A stretch of DNA of 64,000 bases from positions 62,001 to 126,000 of the forward strand of contig JAACJK010000057.1 in assembly GCA_013368325.1 (NCBI GenBank). The letters are read 5' to 3'. Under the pieces are notes generated by a model. That model had not been told where the DNA came from. It made no database searches and saw only the letters and a list, made by a program, of their open reading frames with translations. Shown here in pieces: positions 45,034-56,261 of this stretch. The translations under genes and the position numbers were made by a program. Position 1 is the stretch's first letter. Every line of letters begins with the position of its first letter. The DNA comes from Ephemerocybe angulata (taxonomy: Eukaryota > Basidiomycota > Agaricomycetes > Agaricales > Psathyrellaceae).

Positions 45034-47588
45034 ATGGGAGACCGACAGCCAGGATCCTTTTCGGGAAACTCTCAACAGTACTACCACCAGCCCACCCCAG
45101 GAGCAAGCACCTCCGGCACGCAACAAGCTCCGTATTACCAGAATCAAGGTAAGCCCTCCCTTCAGCTCTCTATTAATTTCGCCCTCACCGCTAATGCATG
45201 GTTCTCAGTTGCAGACCAATACTACCAAAGTATGAATCTGCACGGCTATTCTGGAGCCATGCCACAGCCCGGTACGACCTATGAGCACCATGTACGGATC
45301 GAAAACCTAACCATTATTTAGCTTCCTATCATACTTCCTATCATACGGCTGCAAATTCGCGTCCGTACACGTTTGGCCAAGGAATCGGCCCGGGGCTACC
45401 TCAACCAAGGGGGATGAGAAGCACCGCTCCCTCCCAGTACCAGAACGCCCCGAACTGGGGCTATTCGTTTGCGTACCAAGGAATGTCTCAAGGACAGAGT
45501 TATGGGCCTGTTTCGCAGTTTCCTGGTGATCAAAGTGCATGGCAAAGCCATAGCCAGGGACCCGTGGGTAGCGGTGGCATTGGCCAATACGCGCCCCCCC
45601 ACGCGCCGTACTATGCGCCTGGGCAATGGAACCAGGCAATTTACCACCAAGGCGCGAGTTATCGTCCCACTCTGACGCTTGCAACAAACATGCAAGCCCC
45701 AGTAGCCAACCCGGCCAGCAGTGGCGCAAACACGCCGGATTCGCTGAACGCGGCCTCCCCATTCTCGCCGTATCCGTCAGTCGGGACTCCCGCGACGCCG
45801 GCCTCAGCCCATCCGTCTCCGCAGATCTACGCGCTTTTGAGTCGCCTGCCCCCTCCCGCGAAGCAGGCCACTCCTGAGGAACTGGAGGAAGCAAAGGACA
45901 CCCTGACCAGGTTCAGATATATGGACACCAATACCGTGAATCCTTGGCTCTACTATAGGGCGTGTTACGTCGCGGAGCAGACGGAGCTCGAGGATGCGAG
46001 GAAAAGTGCGATGTCGGGCGAGGAGCTGGCATTGTACATCCAGGAGATGAAGGCATCTGGAGGAGGGAGAAATGGGAGGGACTTTTCCAGGGAAGCCAGT
46101 GCAATATGGGAGGACATGTTATCAGGGAAAAAAGAGGAGTGGAACGTCAGAGCGCGTAAGGCGCACGATGCTCAGCTGCTAGCCAAGAAGCAGAAGGCGG
46201 AGGAGGAGGGAACCGTTTATGTCGAGTTCTCCAAGTTTCATGCAGTAATGATACCTGCCACTATCCTTGCGTTTCATAGGGTCCTGGCTGCGTTCGTCAA
46301 CTGTGCGGCGGGATCGGAGGAGGCGGGCGAGCTGAAGATGCTCATCTGCGAGGCTTGGACGAAAGCCCGGGGTCGCGCTTCTATGAGCAAGGCCTTGAAG
46401 CCTATGAAACCCGGGGCTACTCCTGATCCAAAGGTGAGGCTGTTCACAGAGGCAGAGAAGACGATTGCAGAGGCTCTCGAAGTGCTTTGGAGGACACGCA
46501 ATTCTGACGCTCCGACGAAACGTTCGCGGGAGGCCATGGAGGCGTCCACAGGTGAAATGGCTGATGCAGGCGAGCCTCAGGCTAAGAAACACCGGAACCG
46601 ACAGCAGAATTCTGTTGCAACTGAAGCGGTTCCACAGATTTCCCTGCCAGAGGAAGCAGTCTCCGGTCCATCCTCTGTCATCCAGCCTCCTTCCATTCCG
46701 CTCTCTGAGCCTGAGATTCTACTTGCGATTCCCTCCAACGAGGTTGAATCGAGCCCAGTTGCCAGCGAGCATGTCGAGGGCGCCGAGGCTGCTACGAACA
46801 CGACTGCTGATGTTCCTAGCCCGGCGTCTGCTACACCCGAGGAAGACGTCGTTCCCGTTGTCGAAGACGCCGCTACTGCCACTGTAACGGGAGATGCATC
46901 CGACGTGGGGCGCGCTGCTACGACTGATGTCCAGGAAGAGGCGCAAGGCGGCACCAAAGATCAACCCTTGCAAACAAACGAGATCGAAGCCCAAGCTGGC
47001 CTCTTGACTGATATACCCATCGTCGCCCTGACTGTCACTGGCGCAGAGTCTGCCCAAGTCGAACCCGACGCCCTCAATGCCAACGACCAAGACCTTCCTG
47101 GAGTTCAACCGATTCAGGAGCCGGAAGCCTTACCTCAACATGTTCAGGCCTATACGGAAGTCGCCCCAGCTATTGCCCAGGGCCCCGTTTCCAAGCGTAG
47201 GGTTCGCAAGAACGCAGCCACCCGCCCCAAGACCACGAGGAAGAGCAAATCCCTCCCCAAGCGCGAAGACACCCAACGTGCCGATGCTGCGGACCAGTCT
47301 GAAGAAATCGCGCCAAGTGCAACCTCCCAAGATCAGCCAATTGCGCAGCCTATCGCTGTGAGTCTCGCGGAGATCGAAGGCTTCAACAAATATAAGCCTA
47401 CCTTGCCCGCTAAAAGCAATTCACCCGCTACCCGGAAGTTCCGCGCTAGAGCCTTGGCTTTGGACAAGGAGGTTGAAGAAGCTATACGTGCGTCCTGGAT
47501 TGGCACGTCCTCCGTTCTGAGGGCCCCTGCCACGCCCAAGCCCGAGGACCGCGACCCCTTGGCGAAGTTTTTCAACTTCAACGACTAG
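45034..47588 (+). CDS. HMG-box-like protein with prion-like N-terminus (H1)
   Basis: Exons 45034-45148, 45209-45271 and 45322-47588 join to 814 codons plus stop. The first 130 or so residues are rich in Gln, Tyr, Ser and Gly (QQYYHQ, QGQSYGP, GQWNQ), a low-complexity type often able to phase-separate. An HMG-like segment follows: VNPWLYYRACYVAE, an insert, then SREASAIWEDMLSGKKEEWNVRARKAHD. The second half is Ala/Pro/Glu-rich with basic stretches (KRRVRKNAATRPKTTRKSK) and a conserved C-terminus ending DPLAKFFNFND. A TTTATA lies 34 bp before the start. It is the partner of H2 in the opposite arm; the two differ most in the HMG-like part, where H2 looks closer to a standard box. Probable nuclear DNA-binding protein; target unknown. 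Confidence 0.78.
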
Positions 47589-47930
47589 GACATATAAAGA
47601 GCTGAGGCAGTTGCAAGACCTCCGGAGTATGCGACGGAAAATACGGCCCTCATATCCATTGCATTATTAGCTATTCATCCCCTCTGCATCATTTCGCTTT
47701 CCATTTGCGCTACCTTTTCTTGGATACCTTCATACCCTTTCCTTCTTCTGAATTCTAAGTTCTCACTAACTGCATACGACATATACATGGGCTGTACCCA
47801 ATGTAAAAACTCACTGTATCTATTAGTGTATGTACACTGTAGATCTCTACTCCGCGCCAGGTTGCCCTTACGATGACGATGTGCCACGATATCTCTCAAT
47901 GTTGTATGCTTCATGTACTTTATTAATTTA

Positions 47931-50679
47931 TGACTCCCTCTATATAAAATAATCCTTTAAAACCATCAAACTCCAGCCTCCCTCCAGGTCGCGAGTTCAG
48001 GCTACCCTCTCAGGCATCAACCCCTGAGAAAGTTTCCAGCGCTTAAGACATTTTAGGGCGCTAAACACCAAGAAGCAGGCCATGCATGAGTCTACTGGAG
48101 ACTTGCTGGAGGCGTCATCTCAATTGTGGATGTATCTGCGCATAGAGGTCATACTTGAGCTTGAGATCCACTTCCCGAGTCCAATTTCGACGGGGCGTAG
48201 CTCCTTGATGCGCGATAGTGGCGGGGTGGGGAGGTAGCTCTCCTGACCCATCATGAGCAGGAACCGTTGGGAGGATGTGCTCACACTCGAACCCGACTCT
48301 AGGAATCGCATTCTTCCAATCAAAGAGGACGTCGGCCTCGCCATAGCGGTGGAGGTGCATCCGTTAACTTCCAGAGTGGACTGAGCGGAAGGAAGAAATT
48401 GGTTGATTTTCGATAATTGTGAAAGTTGGTTTAGTGGTTGGTGGGAAGGCTGGTTGGACTTTCGGCGGTGTGTTCGTGCTTAAGATGCGTCGAGACAGAG
48501 AAGAGGAGTCTGAGGAGAAGTCCGTAATATGCCAGTGTACCCAAGCGGGGAGAGGTGAGACGAATCAACACATGTTATGGCATGTGCGATGATGGGGATT
48601 CGAGGAGCGCTCAGACATGGGCGAGACTTTCGGGGGGAGACAGCGGTTGCAAAGAGCTGACGCGCCGACATGGAGCGTATAGCTCCTCAGAGCGCCGAAG
48701 CATCAGGATAGTAGGAATAATATGCCATGCTGATCAAACGACACAGAAGTTATCAGGCAAACGAAAATGGAATTCGACACGACGACAAATGCAACAGGGA
48801 GAAACAACGCCGACTCAAACACCCCTCTCCATCTCCGGAGGAATGGCCTCTCTTATCCTCAAGGACGAATAAAAAGGATAGAACTCCCACGAAAGGTTCA
48901 AGCCCGTCGAGCTGTAAGAGCTGCCTGAACCTGATCTCGACATCGCCGGAGGCATGGCCTCGCTCATCCCTACTAAGGATGCGTAGAAAGGGTGGAACTC
49001 CCACGAAAGATTTAAACCCGTCGAGCTGTAAGAACTGCCCCCCGAACTTGACCACTCCGACGTCGCGACGTAGCCATCCGGTACGCTCGAATAAAGGGTG
49101 CAGTCCGAATTCCAGGCGGAAGATGATGCGGGTGGGATAGCGTACGCGCACGCGAAATGCGAAGGTGCTCGAGGACGGGCCAGTAGAGGTGGGGTGGGAG
49201 GGAAGTCCTCCTGTTCCATCGTAGGCGGCGCCAGGTTAAAGGTATGCTAAATCTCGATTGAGGAACTTGAACCCGACTCGAAGAACTGCTTTCTCCCCAC
49301 CATAGGCAACGCTGGGATGGATCGCTCTATCTCCATCGAAGGTGGCGCTGGGAGGAAGTGCTCGCTCTCCGCGGAGCGTAGGGTGGAGTCGCATCGATGC
49401 TCCAGGTTGGACTGGGTCATGAAGGAGAAGATGGAGGGGATTGGTTGATTTTCGAACAGCGTGAAGTCGTTTAGTGGTTGGTAAAAGGAATGGTTGGACT
49501 TCGACGATGTCGTTCGTGGTTGAGGGTGAGTTGGGGCAGAAAGGAGGAGATGTCGGGTTCATATACGAAAAGGGAGGTGAGACTCGCCGGGATAATCGCA
49601 GTGACGAGGGTTTGAGGGGCCCTCAGACATTCGGCGGGACACCTGAAGGGCTGCTGCAGAGGGCGGTCGGGGAGGAGGCAGTCGAAGGATTCTCCGAGCA
49701 GCTAGGATGCATATCACCGTCAAAAGAAAGCGCTCGCCGTCCGCGTGCCAAGGAATGTATTGTCAGGATGCGCGAATATGGTCATCCCTGTGCTTAAACC
49801 TTGAACGTTTGAACGTCTGCCTCGTAGCATTGCTTCCGTGTAACTTTATACCATAACGGCGGCTCTGACGCAGTAGAAGAGTGCGTACAGATCTGTAGTC
49901 ATGGACCCGCCCACTTGACGACTCGGAGTGTGTTCGAACGTGCGTTTTTGACGGACGGCTCAAGCCTGGCGGGGAAACCTATCTTCAGCTTTTGACATCC
50001 TAGAGCACCCGGACCTGCCGAGGAGTAAAAACGTAGCGGCACGAAAGCGATAGTTGGGGCAGTGGTGCTATTCGCCTGATCTGGAATGCGAGCCAGATAG
50101 GACGGTGTGGCGCCATGCCGCCTCGAGGCTCGGATTGAGAGTTAGGCTTCGAATAGACGTGTGCCGTAGGCTAGCAGTGCCACGGTATCCAGCACGAGAA
50201 ATTCATTGAATGACACGATGATGAAACAAGGTGCATGTAATCAAGGGAAACGAGGTAAGTTGTGTCCGAGAAGAGGGAAACGTCCGCCTGTTACGCACGT
50301 TCTTCTGAAACCCATTGAAACAGCTCATTTCCTCCTTCAATGTGCTACCCGGGCGATCCATTTCAGCACCGTTTCAAGGTTATTGTCGACCGATTGACAG
50401 GTTTGTTCGGATCCCGGAGCAGAGCTAGTGGCAGAACATGGAGGTACGAGGAGAAAGCCGTTCCGCGATGACGTCACGTGCGTGCCTGGGCCATTCCCGA
50501 GCGTGGGAATAAACGCGGGACTAGATGGTTTTTGTTGATTGGAGATTGGCACGACTCGCTCTCTCACCGCCGCTGCTTCTCCCCTGCCGACACCGGCCAC
50601 GACGACGACGACTAAAATACACGACGACGAAGCTCATAATAACATAGAAGTTACTGGATAACACGCCCCGCACACGACT
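47931..50679. other. Degenerate repeat-rich spacer
   Basis: The stretch between the left arm and the cyclin gene has no gene I can defend. A minus-strand frame at 48815-49219 (134 codons) contains two 37-residue repeats and may be a small real protein; frames at 48115-48360 and 49236-49562 share short phrases with it (RVGFE/RVGFK). Duplicated blocks are listed separately. The final 600 bp upstream of 50680 should be the cyclin promoter. Confidence 0.45.
48398..49520. repeat. Duplicated blocks, including a 111 bp tandem repeat
   Basis: Block 1, ATTGGTTGATTTTCG...TTTAGTGGTTGG...GGTTGGACTT, occurs at about 48398-48480 and again at about 49440-49520 in the same orientation. Between them GGAG(G)(A/C)ATGGCCTC at 48837 and 48948 starts a tandem pair of 111 bp units containing AACTCCCACGAAAG and CCCGTCGAGCTGTAAGA. 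On the minus strand the tandem units keep a frame (SSYSSTGLNLSWEF). Confidence 0.75.
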
Positions 50680-52908
50680 ATGCTCGCAGTGGTCCAACCC
50701 ATGACACCTACTTCCACCTCTCCCACACCTCCGACAATGTCGACCCCCGGCTCCGGCCCCTCGCACTCGTCGTCCTCGGGATCGACCTTGCCGCGCAGAA
50801 CGTCGGCGACGACGACGGTCAACTACCGGCCTCCAGTGCCCTCGAGAGCTGGTGCCAGCTCCGGCTCGGTGCACTTCCAGCATCAGCTCCCACCGAGCAG
50901 GGCGCCAAGCTATCATGTCAACGGCCATGCGTCGTCCTCGACATCTTCCGCATCCTCCAGCACGACGACGGCGGCGCCAACGCCACAGGCTCCCCTGCCA
51001 CCAAGAGCAGCAACCCCTCCCCCAGCGCCGCCCCCCGACTCACACTCCCAGCCGCCTGCCCCGCCCCAGCCCACCATTGACATATCATCTTACTCCTCTA
51101 CTGATCTCCTCAAACTCCTCGCATCTCTTCTCACCCAAATTGCTGCGACAAACGACAGCCTGTCAACATCGCACTCCTCAAACCCGACCTCACCCCTCCA
51201 TGCTGCGCCTTCGGCCCAAATACACTCGCCTATCTGGTCGACCCTAACCTCGGCCTCCCGCACTGCTCTCAGCACACCCGCATCTACACTTACCTTCCAT
51301 GCCCGTAATATCCCCACCATTTCCCTTGAATCCTACTTCCTTCGCATCCTCAAGTATTGCCCCACAACGAACCACGTTTTCCTGAGTTTGCTCGTTTACT
51401 TTGATAGAATGGCGAAACTGAGCTTGGAGAGCACGGGCAGGGCGTTTGTGATCGACAGCTATAACGTGCATAGGCTGGTTATCGCAGGTGTGACAGTCGC
51501 CAGCAAGTTCTTTAGTGATGTCTTCTATACGAATTCGAGATATGCAAAGGTGAGTCAATCACCCTCTGTTGCGTCTATGAGCCCACTTTCAAGCTCCATG
51601 CACCTGCTGCCGCCATGGGCGTTGATTCATCCTCACATTTCCGTTATAACGAACCCTTACTGACGATATACCGTTGTTTTGGATCTTCGACCGCACCTCC
51701 TACCCGTTACTCCACCTCTACATGACCCCTTTTCCCGATAGGTTGGCGGACTCCCGCTCCCAGAACTTAACCAGTTGGAGCTCCAATTCTTGCTTCTGAA
51801 CGACTTCAGACTGGTCATCAAAGGCGACGAGATGCAGCGGTACGCCGAACAGCTGATCCTGTTCTCGAAATCGAGCGGTGCAGGCAAGGAGAAGGAAATT
51901 CCGAGGGACGGGCATTCCGCGGAAGCAGGTACGTATGTTCACGTCGCACCTCGCTCGTAATCAGCGGAGTGCTGACACATGCGTAAAGGAACTAGTACGT
52001 CCCCGCACAGACCCATCGGAATGGCGCGCAGGGATAGCCAGAATGCGTATTCATCGTTCCCCTCTGCTGCTGCTGCCTCCACGCCTGGCCATACGCGAAC
52101 AGGCTCCGGAGGATCCTCTTCTTCGACCCACCCATCTCAAAGCATGGCGTCTTCCTCAAGCCGCACACCTACACTTCCCTTCTCCTCGTCAACAACTCTA
52201 CAAGCGCTGGCCCGTAGACGCTCGGCTACCCCGCCGGACACTCTACCACAGTCCGCCCTCACCTCGCACTCCCGGCCATCCTCGACCTCCGCACCATCAA
52301 TACCGTCGAGTGACAGGCGGAGAATGCAACCTCCGGGGGTGGTGGCAGATGGCATTTCTTCCTCTTCTTCCATTGGCACACGACGGACACCGCCTATACA
52401 TGTGTCGTCTCGGCATGCCGTCAAGGGACGTGCGTTCCGTGGCGAGACCCCGAACTCGGACGAGGAGGAGGACGAGGACGAGTCTGACGACTATGATTCT
52501 GAGGAGGAGGATGAGCATGCGTTCCCGCGGCGGAGGAGACGGAGGGAGCATGCGCATGCGAATGATACGGAGACCGAGACGGAGACGGACGCGGGGGAGA
52601 CGACGGATGGGGGGAGTGGGAGCACGACGAGCGACGAGCCGACGGTGCGGCCTGTGAGGAGGAGGAGCTTGAGTGCGAGCACGTCGTCGTTTGGGGATCC
52701 GGAGGAGGAAGAGGAGGAGGAGGATATTGCGCAGGTTAGGAGTAGGGGCGCGAGTATGGAGGTGGATTCTGGGCGGGGAGGGGGTGGTGGGGATTTTGCG
52801 GAGGGAGAGGGGACGCCGGATGTGAGGAGGGTGCAGCATACGACGCCGAGGGGGGAGGGTCCGGAGTATCCTGAAGGGGACGTGAGGATGGGCAGTCCGC
52901 GGCGGTGA
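50680..52908 (+). CDS. PHO80-like (PCL-type) cyclin
   Basis: Regulatory subunit of a Pho85/CDK5-type kinase, acting in nutrient, phosphate or polarity signalling in yeasts. Exons 50680-51549, 51742-51928 and 51989-52908 join to 657 codons plus stop. After about 200 residues of Ser/Pro/Thr-rich sequence comes the cyclin box: ISLESYFLRILKYCPTTNHVFL, LVYFDRMAKL, DSYNVHRLVIAGVTVASKFFSD, then across intron 1 VGGLPLPELNQLELQFLLLNDFRL. The YFDR and ASKF...(N)YA(K)VGG(L)...LE..FL..(L)(N/D)F pattern is the Pho80 signature. The long C-terminus is disordered, Ser-rich and then Glu/Asp-rich. It lies in the spacer between the inverted arms and is a conserved housekeeping-type gene. Confidence 0.9.
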
Positions 52909-54461
52909 CTGGTGAGATAAACCTGGTGCTTGTCGCCCCTGTCCAAGGTATTGGACGAAGGAAAAAGAAGAAATATCAAACAAAATTGTATTTGCATGAA
53001 ACTTAATTGATGCTCGCTATAACTACCGCTATTTGCTATGTCGCTATTGCTGCATGTTACTCTTTCTCTCTCTCTTTCTTCTTTGTCAAGCTCCATCGTT
53101 TTGACTGTTATCCATGTGTATAATTTTGGCGTTTCGTGCATTATATAGAGTACATAGAGACGTACAACTGTAGTTTTAGTTCTCGTTTATAACCCAATCG
53201 AACCTTATTTGCTATATCAGTGTTAAAGGACGAGGAGGAAGAGGTCGACGATCATGTGATGGGTGTGAGTATTGATTTTGGGCGGCCTGCTCCGAGGACT
53301 CCTCTGGCGTCGACGACGACGTCCAGCAGCTCCATCTATGCTCTGACCAGTAGCCTTCTGCGGCCAAGTCAACGCCTTCCTTCTTCGATGCCCATTGCCT
53401 ACGTCTGCTGTTCCAATACGCTTGCTCTCTGAGGCACCAAAGACGATATCCATCTCGAAGACGTCAGGACCTAGGCACCTTCGCGGGTCAACGCCTTTCA
53501 TGCACACCAAGCGAGGAGGGTTGGGGTATGAAAGCTTCGGATACTGGGAGAACTCTAGTTGAAAAGCGTGTGTCCACAATTGAATTGAAACTCTGCCCAG
53601 TGCCTTTGTTTGAATTGCTGCACTGACTCGCCTTTATCGACCGCTTCCTTGCCTTACACCAGCGGTGCTCCTGACGCGCGCTGCAACGACCTTCCTGGCC
53701 GTTGTCGAAAAAGCGACACTAGCTTTCCTTCTTGACCTTGGAAGGTACGAGACTCTGATCATGGAAGGCTCCGTTCTCCGGGCCTACAGCTTCCTCTGGC
53801 CATGGGCCTTCTTGCCCGTCAAAACCGGAGAACTTGGCGATACAAAGACACTCTCAGCGCTCTGAGTCCTGCTTCGGTCTTGTCTCCCGGTATCGTGAAC
53901 TGTTGAACTGATTATCTTCGCTGGCGAGCCTCCCCTATTGATATGGACTCTACAACGACCCATTGAGCACGGGATATGTGGTGGCTTCGTCTGGCTGCCA
54001 TTCTGGAATCTCGGAGCCCAGCCAAGCGCGCTCTGAAGAGGACGAAGCGTCTTTAAGTGCACGCTGAGTACTACTATTCTATTTCTGCATGATATTCAGG
54101 TATGTGACCAGCCTACATAATATACCAGCGAGGATTTGGAGCGCTTCTACACATAAAGGTCATAAGCAGCAGAATACTCCCTTTCGAATGCTATCTACGT
54201 TTGACTACGGGCCCGACGGCATAGCCCCGTTATGCTTTGCGCAACAGGCGTTCATTGTTTTGGACGAGCTCTTTGTCCAGCACGGACACGTGATTTGCTT
54301 CAGCCCTCTTGGACCAAATCGCGTCTGTATAGGTCTGTAGTGTCCAAAGGTTGATCGTTCCGACTATATAACGAGCGTCCGTGTTTCTAGACAGCCTCGC
54401 GTTGGACAGCGTCCACCACCATTTCTTTGGGTTCGGCTGGCACACAGCACCTTTTCAAGCT
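52909..54461. other. Interval without a clear gene
   Basis: About 1.5 kb between the cyclin and the SP-repeat gene. A plus-strand frame at 53220-53432 starts acidic (KDEEEEVDDHV) and becomes Ser-rich, and another lies at 53665-53865 (LLDLGRYETLIMEGS). Neither has a recognised domain or partner exons. They may be gene remnants. Confidence 0.4.
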
Positions 54462-55400
54462 ATGTCGCCTTCCCCGTTCTCCTCTCCGCTGTCGTCTCCC
54501 CCTTCGTCTCCGTTGTCGTCCCCGCTGTCGTCTCCACCCCCGACTCCTGCTCGCCGGCCAGCGGCCAGGTCTCCATTCTCGTCACCACTGTCATCTCCAC
54601 CCCCGTCTCCAGGCGTTTCTCGGCCAGTTGACGCCACTCCCTTTTCCTCACCACTGTCGTCTCCACCCCCATCTCCAGGCGTTTCTCGGCCAGTTGACGC
54701 GACTCCCTTTTCCTCACCGCTGTCGTCTCCACCCAGTTCTTCCGAGGACGTCGAGGCAGAGACCGAGACGGTCGAGTACGGGGCCGACTACAGCATGGAT
54801 GAGACTGAAGCTGAGGAGACCGACGATGATCAACGGAGCCTCGACACTAACCGGCGCTCCAGCCCCTTGAAACAGCTTCGCTTTGTAGAGACTGTGGAGG
54901 TCGTGACCTTCGAGGACGACGAATGGTCTGACGAAGCTTCTGAGTCGGGTGAAGAAGAAGAAGAAGACCTAGTCGGCCTCAACCCGGCGCAGCTGACCTT
55001 TGTGCTTATAGGCCAAACGCTTCGGCTGGCCGATCCCACCGCCTCTGCTCCTACCGTCGCCGCTGCTCCCATCGTTTCTGCCCCCACCTCTGGTGCTAGC
55101 AGTAATTCCGCCACTTCGAACACGACTTCCTTGGGTGCGAATGCAGCTCCAGAGGATTACGTCAAATGGGATCTCTGCGAGGCTGGTCTCTCGACATCGG
55201 CGGGTCCCTCAGGATCAAACGGATCTGGCTTGGATGCTCTGTTGCAAAATGGCTACATACCTGAAGTCGCTCAAGGCGCCGACATTTATGAGAAAGGTCT
55301 TCAGGCGTATAGGTCTGAGCAGGCGTGCGTCGAGGAGCGGGAGTCTTTCATATCGCAATACTATTGCCCCTGCAGTTCTTTATCCTATATCATTGATTAG
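54462..55400 (+). CDS. Ser/Pro-repeat protein with acidic middle (unknown)
   Basis: A single-exon frame of 312 codons from the Met at 54462; an in-frame Met at 54381 would add 27 residues. The N-terminus is built of PFSSPLSSPP phrases. Two exact-length 22-residue units containing PPSPGVSRPVDAT lie at 54573-54638 and 54639-54704, followed by a partial third. An acidic stretch (ETETVEYGADYS, GEEEEEDLVG) follows, then LNPAQLTFVLIGQTLRL and an Ala/Ser/Thr linker. The C-terminal part (EDYVKWDLCEAGLS, DIYEKGLQAYRSEQ) looks folded. No known domain recognised. Many SP sites suggest phosphorylation by proline-directed kinases, an inference; the adjacent cyclin is only a neighbour, not evidence of partnership. 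Confidence 0.6.
   Translation: MSPSPFSSPLSSPPSSPLSSPLSSPPPTPARRPAARSPFSSPLSSPPPSPGVSRPVDATPFSSPLSSPPPSPGVSRPVDATPFSSPLSSPPSSSEDVEAETETVEYGADYSMDETEAEETDDDQRSLDTNRRSSPLKQLRFVETVEVVTFEDDEWSDEASESGEEEEEDLVGLNPAQLTFVLIGQTLRLADPTASAPTVAAAPIVSAPTSGASSNSATSNTTSLGANAAPEDYVKWDLCEAGLSTSAGPSGSNGSGLDALLQNGYIPEVAQGADIYEKGLQAYRSEQACVEERESFISQYYCPCSSLSYIID
54573..54745 (+). repeat. Coding minisatellite, 66 bp unit
   Basis: In-frame units of 66 bp encoding 22 residues, two complete and one partial. Unit copies are nearly identical, so the array is probably young and variable in length between strains. It lies inside the SP-repeat gene. Confidence 0.8.
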
Positions 55401-55909
55401 TATTTATAATACCGTCCCGGCCTTACATTGTTTGTATGCTTCTTGCTTAAGCGCTTAATCACTTAATCTCAGTCTCGGTGTACATCCTTGTACCTTCTAT
55501 GGCCTACTTCAGCCGTTTCTACTATCTATCTTAGGTCCCTCTACGTTTACGGCCAGAGTCACGGTCGCTGCTCCGCCTGCAGTCACCATGCTGGTGCCTG
55601 TACAATCATAATATCCTTTTTACGATCCTCATTCCCCGTTCTCTGTTTGGGGCCTTGGGCTGTAGTGCATTCTCGAAATACGGCAAACAATCAAAGGACT
55701 CGTATCTAGCTAGATGATGGATTATGGGACTAGTAAGTTTAGCGCCCTTAGCAGGTTTTAAGCGCCAGTCCCATGACATAAAAATTGAGGTCGCCCGATC
55801 CCTAGATGCCAAGTCGGGGGACACCAACATGCCTGAAATCCAGCAGATAAGCTTTTGGCGGGGAGTATGGGCTTTTCAAACTTAGTTTTTATAAAGAAAG
55901 GGTAGTAAA
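55401..55909. other. 3' flank of the SP-repeat gene to the right arm
   Basis: About 500 bp of AT-richer sequence without a supported gene. It ends where similarity to the left arm begins. Confidence 0.45.
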
Positions 55910-56261
55910 GGAATAAAGTACAGGACGCATACAACAAATAATGAGAGATATCGCGACATCGACATCGTAAGTGCGACCGTTCGCGGAGTAGATCTACAGT
56001 GTACATACACTAATGGATACAGTAGGTTTTACATTGGGTACAGCCCATGTATATGTCGTATGCAGTTAGTGAGAACTTAGAAGAAGGAAAGGGTATGAAG
56101 GTATCCAAGAAAAGGTAGCGCAGTGGAAAGCGAAGATATCGATGGAGTGGAAAGAATGTGACGCAGAGGAGATAGATAGCTAATAATGCAATGGAGATGA
56201 GGGCCGCATTTTCCGTCGTATACTCCGGAGGTCTTGCAACCGCCTCAGCTCTTTATATGTC

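Larger units (their letters stand above)
43460..47930. repeat. Left arm of a large inverted duplication
   Basis: This arm matches 55910-60752 in inverted orientation. Shared sequence runs from the outer block (ATTGGCTGAGAGCTGGGAAG, near 43500) through the promoter and whole HMG-like gene to the 3' flank (CATACGACATATACATGGGC, near 47770). The arm carries a private insertion at about 44230-44470. Boundaries were set by eye at the last clear similarity and are good to perhaps 30 bp. Confidence 0.88.

Noticed and set aside
47950..48030. Possible tRNA (GAGTTCAGGCT resembling a B box)
   Set aside because: The B-box consensus is not met and no cloverleaf arms could be paired around it.
51878..52983. 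Arg-rich long open frames on both strands over the cyclin 3' exon
   Set aside because: Shadows of the low-complexity, GC-rich coding exon of the cyclin; biased composition and no start context.
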